5,119 nt of DNA from Chlamydiia bacterium (lineage in GTDB: Bacteria; Chlamydiota; Chlamydiia; Chlamydiales; Simkaniaceae). Each line of letters starts with the position of its first letter. Within the stretch, counting starts at the first letter, position 1. The position numbers and the translations under genes were made by a program. The notes beneath the pieces are model-generated. The model was not told the DNA's origin, did not search any database, and was given only the letters and a program-made list of their open reading frames with translations. The DNA is taken from assembly GCA_020440405.1 (NCBI GenBank), contig JAGROF010000031.1:1-5119 (forward strand), in the 5' to 3' direction. Positions 1-4,719 of this stretch are shown here, one piece after another.

Positions 1-1
1 C

Positions 2-106
2 GCGGAGAGCGAAGCTGGCTTCGTGCAAGCCAGTGAGATCGAGCGCAAAATTATCGGTGAAAAGATCTGGATGAATTGTTACTATTTTAAACTAATTCAG
101 CTATAA
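2..106 (+). CDS. C-terminal fragment of an unidentified upstream gene
   Basis: The frame is open from the left edge of the window to a TAA at 104-106 and encodes 34 residues, ending in YYFKLIQL. The first two thirds (AESEAGFVQASEIERKIIGEK) have ordinary charged, helix-like composition. The other two forward frames hit stops early. The TAA lies only four bases before the ATG of the next gene, the spacing expected inside an operon, and this could couple translation of the next gene to this one. I do not recognise the family, and it does not clearly align with the C-termini of the two paralogues that follow. The last 12 or so codons are AT-rich and might be intergenic read-through of an unrelated open frame, so the call is tentative. 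Confidence 0.4.
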   Translation, partial: AESEAGFVQASEIERKIIGEKIWMNCYYFKLIQL

Positions 107-110
107 GGTA

Positions 111-968
111 ATGAAACGATTATTCATACTGATTCTTGCCCTTCCCTTGCTATGGGGAGTTGAGCGCCTCTGTCACCGTGCTACCGACGGGTTTGCCATG
201 GTCAATGTCTACGCTCCAAAGGGAGAGTACCAAAAGTGGCACCGAGAGGGAACCTTTCCCCAAGAGCTCGTGGGACAAACCTTTATCTATTTAAACTCTG
301 GGAGCCAGTCTTACGTCTTTGTCTCTGAAGATGGATCCACCGTTCTCAAGCTCTTCAAATTTCAACATATGCGAACGCCCCCCATCTTGGACTTCCTGCC
401 AGACACAGGCCTTCTTGCAAAAAAGCGGGCCAAAAAAAGAGCCCTTTTAGAGCAGACCTTTGAAAGCCTATGTTTGGCATACGATCAGATGCGTGAAGAA
501 ACCGGGCTGATCGCCCTTCACCTCGATCAAACCTCCCACGGCTATCCCACCATCACACTGGTCGATAAAATTGGCAAACGGCATCAGGTAGACCTCAATC
601 ACATCGAGTTCCTCCTCCAAAAAAAAGGGACCTTAGTGTATGACGCCATCGGTCAATGGATGGCAGAAGGCAATATAGCGCAAGCCCAAGCAGCCCTACG
701 CTCCCTTCTTCACCTTGCAGTCTCAAGATGCCACAAAGGAATCTTCGATAAAGACCCCGACTTCCACACCAACTTTGGGTTTGTTGAAACCATTCCCTTT
801 CAAATCGACTTTGGAAGATTATCGATTGCTCCTGAAGAAAAAAATCCTGACGTCTATGCCCCTGAAATGATCCGCATCACCCGAGAGTTTGAATCCTGGA
901 TCGCCGAAAATCATCCCCTTCTGTTAGACTTATTTATTGAGGAACTGCATGAAATCACGACTCATTAA
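111..968 (+). CDS. Membrane-anchored kinase-like protein, copy 1
   Basis: This 285-residue protein has an unnamed family and a paralogue immediately downstream. Residues 1-17 (MKRLFILILALPLLWGV) are a positively charged start followed by a short hydrophobic stretch, either a signal anchor or a signal peptide. There is no clear cleavage site and no good lipobox before Cys21. Motifs in order resemble a diverged protein-kinase/phosphotransferase fold: SGSQSYVF (63-70) like the glycine-rich loop, VLK with Lys80 like the ATP-binding strand-3 lysine, EETG (129-132) as a candidate helix-C glutamate, EFLLQK (166-171) like a hinge, DKDP (213-216) with Asn221 like the catalytic loop, and DFG at 233-235. 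The Asp215-to-Asn221 gap is one residue longer than the canonical D-x4-N. The start is supported by the paralogue, which also begins MK and shares GVERL and TD.F just after the anchor. The ribosome-binding signal is poor: AAGG lies only two bases before the ATG, so coupling to the upstream stop is likely. If the domain is exported, the lack of extracytoplasmic ATP is a problem unless it acts in the host or has lost activity. The substrate is unknown. Confidence 0.85.
   Translation: MKRLFILILALPLLWGVERLCHRATDGFAMVNVYAPKGEYQKWHREGTFPQELVGQTFIYLNSGSQSYVFVSEDGSTVLKLFKFQHMRTPPILDFLPDTGLLAKKRAKKRALLEQTFESLCLAYDQMREETGLIALHLDQTSHGYPTITLVDKIGKRHQVDLNHIEFLLQKKGTLVYDAIGQWMAEGNIAQAQAALRSLLHLAVSRCHKGIFDKDPDFHTNFGFVETIPFQIDFGRLSIAPEEKNPDVYAPEMIRITREFESWIAENHPLLLDLFIEELHEITTH
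938..943 (+). promoter_or_regulatory. Ribosome binding site deciding the start of kinase-like copy 2
   Basis: TGAGGA lies five bases before the ATG at 949, inside the last codons of the preceding gene. It favours the ATG at 949 over the in-frame TTG at 937, which lies on top of this site and would add only four residues. The paralogue's MK... start agrees with this choice. Confidence 0.6.
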
Positions 969-1839
969 ATGTCTCATGATCCTAGGAATTCTAGGAGGAG
1001 TTGTAGGTGTTGAACGCCTTTCCCATTTTTTAACCGATAGTTTTAGCTACCCCAATATCACCTCCCATCTGCCAGACCAACCCCAATGGAACATCCCAAC
1101 TGATCCCGCCGATCTTCAAGAGCTAGAAGTCGCCCTGCAGCAGCCCTACTCCTATTTAGAAAGTGGCTCCCAAAGCTATGTCTTCCTTAGCGCAGATGAG
1201 CAGTATGTTATCAAATTTTTTAAACACAAGCGGTGGCGTCTCAATCCTTTTTACACGCATTTTCCCTTAACAGGCAAGTGGGCTCAAAAGCGGGACCGCT
1301 GGAAGCGGAAGAAAAAAGAAACCATCACCGCCACCTTTGGAAGTCGCAAAACCGCCTATACCACCTTTAAAGAGGAAACAGGAGTCCTCTTTGTCCACCT
1401 CAATAAATCCCCTCCTTTTGATCAGATGCTAACCGTCAAAGACCGGATCGGGTTTAAACACCACATTCCCTTAAAAGAAGTCGAATTTGTCGTCCAAAAA
1501 CGGGCAATTCCCACTAGCCGATACCTCCTCAACCTAAAAGAAGCCGGAAAAATTGAAGAAGCTAAACGCGCGTTAAAAGATTTAGTACAATTCACAGAAA
1601 AACGGGCCCGCCTAGGATTTAGCGATAAAGATCCCCACCTTATCCGGAACTTTGGGTTCCTCGAAGGAAAGGCCATCGAGATCGATATCGGAGGGTTCCA
1701 CCGCGACCCCAAGAAAAACCTGCACTACTACTACACTCACGAACGTCAAAAAATTTCTCAAAAACTCCTTCCCTGGATCGAAAAGGAGTTCCCTGAGCTC
1801 CTCCCCTTCGCTCAAGACGAGCTCTTTACCCCCGAGTAA
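949..1839 (+). CDS. Membrane-anchored kinase-like protein, copy 2
   Basis: This 296-residue paralogue of the preceding gene overlaps it by 20 bases, so the two are co-transcribed and probably translationally coupled. Residues 4-21 form a hydrophobic anchor ending in GVVGVERL, and VERL, H and TD.F just after it match copy 1. The kinase-like motifs are in the same order: SGSQSYVF (72-79) identical to copy 1, VIK with Lys89, EETG (142-145), EFVVQKR (179-185) as a hinge-like strand, DKDP (226-229) with Asn234 followed by FGF, and DIG at 246-248 where copy 1 has DFG. Phe-to-Ile at that position keeps the metal-binding Asp, and the other key residues are present, so the sequence does not show it to be dead. 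A basic stretch (113-123, QKRDRWKRKKK) replaces a similar but weaker one in copy 1 (AKKRAKKRA). The C-terminus (WIEKEFPELLPFAQDEL) matches the WIAENHPLLLDLFIEEL of copy 1. Two full-length, well-aligned but clearly diverged copies suggest an old duplication with both kept. Substrate and cellular side are unknown. Confidence 0.85.
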   Translation: MKSRLIKCLMILGILGGVVGVERLSHFLTDSFSYPNITSHLPDQPQWNIPTDPADLQELEVALQQPYSYLESGSQSYVFLSADEQYVIKFFKHKRWRLNPFYTHFPLTGKWAQKRDRWKRKKKETITATFGSRKTAYTTFKEETGVLFVHLNKSPPFDQMLTVKDRIGFKHHIPLKEVEFVVQKRAIPTSRYLLNLKEAGKIEEAKRALKDLVQFTEKRARLGFSDKDPHLIRNFGFLEGKAIEIDIGGFHRDPKKNLHYYYTHERQKISQKLLPWIEKEFPELLPFAQDELFTPE

Positions 1840-1863
1840 ACCTCCTAACTTAAATATTTTTTG

Positions 1864-1924
1864 AACCACAGAGAGCACAGAGACATCTTCTTCTCTGCGA
1901 TCTCTGCGTCCTCTGTGGTTTTTT
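1864..1924 (+). terminator. Long imperfect hairpin of the CACAGAG type with T run; probable terminator
   Basis: The left arm begins AACCACAGAG at 1864-1873 and the right arm ends CTCTGTGGTT at 1911-1920, a perfect 10-bp outer stem. The stem extends to 20 positions (1864-1883 with 1901-1920) with 17 matches, then a loop of about 17 bases. Four further Ts follow (1921-1924). It sits 24 bases after the stop of kinase-like copy 2, as expected for a transcript end. Only the + strand side has a T run directly after the stem, so it looks one-directional. The right half contains a near-direct repeat, TCTCTGCGA / TCTCTGCGT. From memory, intergenic elements built on CACAGAG/CTCTGTG words occur in many unrelated bacterial genomes, so this may be a dispersed repeat used as a terminator. 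Confidence 0.65.
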
Positions 1925-1960
1925 ACACCACCTCCCTCAAGATAAATTTTTCTTTTTTAC

Positions 1961-1989
1961 TTTCATAAATTCTTAACATTTGGTATGAT
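1961..1989 (+). promoter_or_regulatory. Probable extended -10 promoter for the central operon
   Basis: TATGAT at 1984-1989 differs from TATAAT at one base and is preceded by TGG (1981-1983), the TGn of an extended -10 element. The hexamer 17 bases further up (1961-1966, TTTCAT) is a poor -35, which fits extended -10 promoters. Transcription would start near 1996, leaving a leader of about 35 bases before the favoured ATG at 2032. The region from 1945 to 1980 is AT-rich. The site is placed just after the terminator of the previous unit. Confidence 0.5.
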
Positions 1990-2019
1990 CTCTTCAACTT
2001 TTAAGAAAATCAAATGTTT

Positions 2020-2027
2020 GGGAAGAG
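2020..2027 (+). promoter_or_regulatory. Ribosome binding site favouring the ATG at 2032
   Basis: GGGAAGAG lies four bases before the ATG at 2032. The other in-frame ATG, at 2014, has only an A-rich stretch in front of it. The shorter protein then starts MTP, like the MTK of the downstream relative, so the later start is preferred. The longer form would add six residues (MFGKSN). Confidence 0.5.
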
Positions 2028-2031
2028 CAAC

Positions 2032-3282
2032 ATGACACCAAATAATTTTAAATTACAAACAACTAAAGACCTAGCCCTCTTTACCGGAGCAGCGCTTCTC
2101 GGTGGAACGGCGATTCTTTTAGCTGGACAATACGGCGGAGCAGGACTTGCAAAAGTAGGCTCAGCTGGATGGAACGCAAGTAAATACCTTTTAAGTACAG
2201 GATGGTACTACACAAAAGCCACTCCTTTTGCAGTCGGGCGCGCCATTAGGTGGACGGCTGTGACTGGTTGGGGTGCCACCAAGTGGACAGTTTCAACAGT
2301 CTGGAGCGCAGCAAAGTGGACAGTTGTCAATGGTTGGAGCGCCACCAAGTGGACAGTAAAAACCGGATTTTCCATTGCGAAGTATATCCTTGTAAACATT
2401 CCTGCTGCGATTAAGTGGACAGCCCTTTCTATTTGGGGCGCTGCAAAGTGGGGAGTTTCAACAGCCTGGAGCCTAACAAAGTGGGGCTTTAGCTGCATCC
2501 GTCATCCCATTGACTCAATCGTGAACGCTTGGAACAATACACTTAGCTTGATGGAGAGCGCTTGGAGCCTAACTCTCAGCTTTTGCAGCGAAGTGACAAG
2601 ACTCTATGAAAAGTACATCCTTGACAATGTGGAAATCCTTGGAGCCCTCCTTTATAAGGGAGGAAAAAAAGTCTTCCACCTAGCTGTCAAGAATGTTCAA
2701 GACATCACAAGTGGAATTGCAGACACCTTCCCCAGACTGGGAAGCCTTGGAAACACCGTCAAAGGATACGCCGTAGCGTTCTTTGGCTTTACCATGGAAA
2801 AATCAACAGCCATTGCAGAAAAGGTCCTTCCTTACAACCCCATGCCATGGGTCTTCGAGAAAGCACCTTCTCTTCAAAACCCCTTGTACGCCGCAGTGGG
2901 CGCTTCAGCTGCATCCTTCGGAGCCGACCTTTACACCTCACGCGGCTCATTAACGCAGCAGCTCCGTAACGTTCGTTATAACACTGGAGTCTACGTTGTC
3001 AAAGACGATTTAAACCATGCTAAGAAACAGGACGCCAGGAACGCACTTCTGCCCAATTTCATCTTGATGACAATTGGAACAGCTCTGCTTGCACCCCGTG
3101 TTGCAGACTACTTCTCCTCTGGAACCCACACCCTTACACGGATGCAGGGAACCGGCTGGGGATTTGCTTACGCAAGCATAAAAGGCTTCATGATGCTTAT
3201 CTCAGCGCCTTCACAACAAGTACATGAAAGAGGCGGTTATCAAGGAAGACACAGCACAAGAGGAGGATCTCAATATGACTAA
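2032..3282 (+). CDS. Hydrophobic protein with ten Trp/Lys-rich 11-residue repeats
   Basis: This 416-residue protein (422 if started at 2014) belongs to no family I recognise. In 416 numbering, residues 14-32 are a hydrophobic segment rich in Ala, Gly and Leu. Residues 46-155 are ten back-to-back 11-residue repeats, consensus about G-W-S-A-T-K-W-T-V-x-T. All ten have Lys or Arg at position 6 and nine have Trp or Tyr at position 7; there are 14 Trp and no Asp or Glu. Residues 156-235 continue as a less regular, probably helical stretch. Further hydrophobic patches are near 244-255, 283-299, 340-357 and 375-392, and the last 20 residues are Gly, Arg and His rich. The 340-357 patch ends in ALLAPRV, close to ALLTPKV in the downstream protein, and both share LALF...GTAI near the N-terminus, so the two genes are probably related. 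They overlap by eight bases and form an operon. The hydrophobic pattern recalls chlamydial inclusion-membrane proteins, but no secretion evidence exists. A structural or membrane-coating role is a guess. Confidence 0.85.
   Translation: MTPNNFKLQTTKDLALFTGAALLGGTAILLAGQYGGAGLAKVGSAGWNASKYLLSTGWYYTKATPFAVGRAIRWTAVTGWGATKWTVSTVWSAAKWTVVNGWSATKWTVKTGFSIAKYILVNIPAAIKWTALSIWGAAKWGVSTAWSLTKWGFSCIRHPIDSIVNAWNNTLSLMESAWSLTLSFCSEVTRLYEKYILDNVEILGALLYKGGKKVFHLAVKNVQDITSGIADTFPRLGSLGNTVKGYAVAFFGFTMEKSTAIAEKVLPYNPMPWVFEKAPSLQNPLYAAVGASAASFGADLYTSRGSLTQQLRNVRYNTGVYVVKDDLNHAKKQDARNALLPNFILMTIGTALLAPRVADYFSSGTHTLTRMQGTGWGFAYASIKGFMMLISAPSQQVHERGGYQGRHSTRGGSQYD
2167..2496 (+). repeat. Ten in-frame 33-bp repeats encoding Trp/Lys undecapeptides
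   Basis: Exactly ten 33-bp units without insertions or deletions encode the 11-residue repeats. The word AAGTGGACAGT recurs exactly at 2281, 2314 and 2347, each 33 bases apart. Variants stay in phase: AGGTGGACGGC at 2248, AAGTGGACAGC at 2413, AAGTGGGGAGT at 2446 and AAGTGGGGC at 2479. Units 4-6 and 8-10 are the most alike, while units 1-3 and 7 are worn. Such DNA-level likeness points to expansion or correction between units by recombination. Confidence 0.9.
3261..3266 (+). promoter_or_regulatory. Strong Shine-Dalgarno within the end of the repeat-protein gene
   Basis: A consensus AGGAGG lies eight bases before the ATG at 3275. It fixes this ATG as the start of the next gene rather than the in-frame ATG at 3224, which would add 17 mostly charged residues ahead of the hydrophobic N-terminus. 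The site also encodes part of the Arg-Gly-Gly tail of the upstream protein. Confidence 0.8.
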
Positions 3283-4600
3283 GCCAGGATTACTAAATAA
3301 AGCAGTTGATAATGCCGCCCTCCTTGCTCTGTTTGCGCTTGCGGGAACGGCAATTGTTGCTAAACGAAAAGCCGCCTGGTGGGCGGGAAGTAAAGCCTAC
3401 AATGTGACAACAGCTGTTGCAGGGTGGGGCCTTGACACCACTAAGTCTCTTGCTCATTTCACTTTTAAAGAGGGAGCGATCTCGGGACCAACAGCGGCAG
3501 GAATCCTAGCAGGAACAGCGACAGCATTGAGCTATAAATATAGCCCAGTCCTCGTCTGCAAAGACCTTCCGATCAAAAGTAAAGAGCACTTTCCTGGAAA
3601 TCACCTTTTCTGGATCGGTGTATCTACGTTTGCGCTTACAGCTTTTGCAATTCGCTACTCGAATGGGAAGCTCAGCTCACACCAGATGACACGAGGCGGA
3701 GCCCTGACTTACGCAACCCTTGCCACCATCTCTTCTATTGCTGGCGTCACCCTATTCGACAAAGCAAAAAGTGAGTACAATGAGTACAATCCGCTCTTTA
3801 TCAACTATGAGCAACACCTTATACAGCGGGCAGTAGAGTGGTTCCATACCCCTTCTGAAAGCGAGCTAGCCCAAGCATTCTGGGCTGAGAAACCTGCCCA
3901 ACAACCGGCTGCAGAGTATCTCCAGTCTAAGTTTAATTTTAACTACGGCATGGGAGAGAGCGACCAACAGCGCGCTGCTTATTTGATTGAAGGCTACGAG
4001 GGAGACCTCCAAGTCGCAACACTCTTAAATGCCTTGTATGACAAAGGAGATGGGGTAGATGCTTATTATCTAAAAGCAATCTTCGGCATGATGTCAAAAA
4101 GTGTTCAAGAGGCTCAACTTGAAGCCTTGCATGAAGACATTCGACCCATCTTCTTCCAGAATGAAGAGTATCAGTCTGAGGAGCGCGAACAAGAACTTCC
4201 TCGGGAATATTACAAGTATGAAAGTACGGCGCACTTCGGATGGAATGAGACAGCTGAAATGGGACTAGCAGCAGGAGCCCTCACGGGAGTGGTTGCTTTT
4301 GTCTCGTATTTTGCACTGAAAACGCTCCATGCTTTTGGAGATGCAGTCCCCATCGTGAAGGGAACGCTTCCAGCAGTGATGGTGATGGCCCCCACTTATG
4401 TGACGACCAAACACTTCACTAAGCCTTATGCTAGAAGGGACAAAAGATGGTTTTTTGCTCCTTTTGTGGCAGCTTTCTTTGCGGGAGCGCTCTTAACGCC
4501 AAAAGTGTCTTCTTTTGTACTAGCAAACCGCATAAGCTATAAAGCAGCCGCTGGAGTGAGCACAAGTGCAACACTTGCTACTTTTTTAACAGAGGACTAG
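3275..4600 (+). CDS. Polytopic membrane protein with a central acidic domain
   Basis: This 441-residue protein has no family I recognise. Hydrophobic segments lie at about 12-29, 73-88, 111-127, 143-161, 327-347, 364-375 and 393-408, with a weaker one at 422-438. They form two membrane blocks on either side of a soluble domain at about 162-320. That domain is rich in Glu, Gln, Tyr and aromatics, looks helical, and ends in a strongly acidic run (NEEYQSEEREQEL, 296-308). Residues 36-57 (WAGSK...GWGLDTTK) echo the Trp-x3-Lys pattern of the upstream repeat protein without its regular phase. LALF...GTAI near the N-terminus and GALLTPKV at 404-411 match the upstream protein, so the pair look like diverged paralogues. 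Within this protein, 109-153 and 393-437 are weakly alike and both end in ATLAT, hinting at an internal duplication. The gene overlaps its neighbour by eight bases (ATG before TAA), which suggests coupled, comparable expression and perhaps a complex. No catalytic motif is visible. Confidence 0.85.
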   Translation: MTKPGLLNKAVDNAALLALFALAGTAIVAKRKAAWWAGSKAYNVTTAVAGWGLDTTKSLAHFTFKEGAISGPTAAGILAGTATALSYKYSPVLVCKDLPIKSKEHFPGNHLFWIGVSTFALTAFAIRYSNGKLSSHQMTRGGALTYATLATISSIAGVTLFDKAKSEYNEYNPLFINYEQHLIQRAVEWFHTPSESELAQAFWAEKPAQQPAAEYLQSKFNFNYGMGESDQQRAAYLIEGYEGDLQVATLLNALYDKGDGVDAYYLKAIFGMMSKSVQEAQLEALHEDIRPIFFQNEEYQSEEREQELPREYYKYESTAHFGWNETAEMGLAAGALTGVVAFVSYFALKTLHAFGDAVPIVKGTLPAVMVMAPTYVTTKHFTKPYARRDKRWFFAPFVAAFFAGALLTPKVSSFVLANRISYKAAAGVSTSATLATFLTED

Positions 4601-4666
4601 CTTTCAAGCCGCGTCTTCGTCGAGGAGAAGTCTATAGAGGAGAGGAGTATTAATCTCCATTTTTCT

Positions 4667-4696
4667 TTGAAGACAATAGGTAAAATGCCTTATCAT
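4667..4696 (+). promoter_or_regulatory. Candidate promoter of oppA, predicting a leaderless mRNA
   Basis: TTGAAG (4667-4672) matches four of six -35 positions and TATCAT (4691-4696) five of six -10 positions, with an 18-base spacer. Transcription would begin at about 4703-4705, on the oppA ATG at 4704. The -10 lies inside the left arm of the terminator hairpin. Absence of any ribosome binding site before that ATG agrees with leaderless translation, but the call rests on consensus matching only. Confidence 0.4.
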
Positions 4697-4719
4697 CTAA
4701 AAGATGATAAGGCATTTTT
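4682..4719 (+). terminator. Perfect 16-bp hairpin terminator of the central operon, overlapping the oppA start
   Basis: AAAATGCCTTATCATC (4682-4697) is the exact reverse complement of GATGATAAGGCATTTT (4703-4718), with a five-base loop TAAAA and a run of five Ts at 4715-4719. This is a textbook intrinsic terminator 81 bases after the stop of the polytopic membrane protein. The AAAA at the left arm makes it potentially active on both strands. The right arm contains the oppA start codon. Confidence 0.85.

Noticed and set aside
15..33. Seven-bp hairpin CTGGCTT-CGTGC-AAGCCAG
   Set aside because: It lies inside the probable coding tail of the upstream gene and has no T run after it, so a terminator role is not supported.
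1652..1864. Forward open frame in another phase over the end of kinase-like copy 2
   Set aside because: Ser/Pro/Thr-rich shadow translation inside conserved coding sequence (DKDP...DIG region lies in the main frame).
1422..1878. Two antisense open frames opposite kinase-like copy 2
   Set aside because: They are shadows of a well-supported gene with clear paralogue homology; their translations are low-complexity and have no plausible start signals.
2167..2496. 33-bp repeats as a CRISPR or regulatory iteron array
   Set aside because: Units are contiguous, in frame, codon-phased and diverged as protein-coding repeats, with no spacers.
2208..2498. Antisense open frame with VHL.A.Q repeats
   Set aside because: Its periodicity is simply the reverse complement of the 33-bp repeats of the sense gene.
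4210..4395. Antisense open frame inside the acidic-domain membrane protein
   Set aside because: Short, no independent signals, opposite a supported gene.
4633..4654. TATAGA and TATTAAT as alternative -10 elements after the central operon
   Set aside because: No acceptable -35 lies 16-18 bases upstream of either, unlike the TTGAAG/TATCAT pair nearer oppA.
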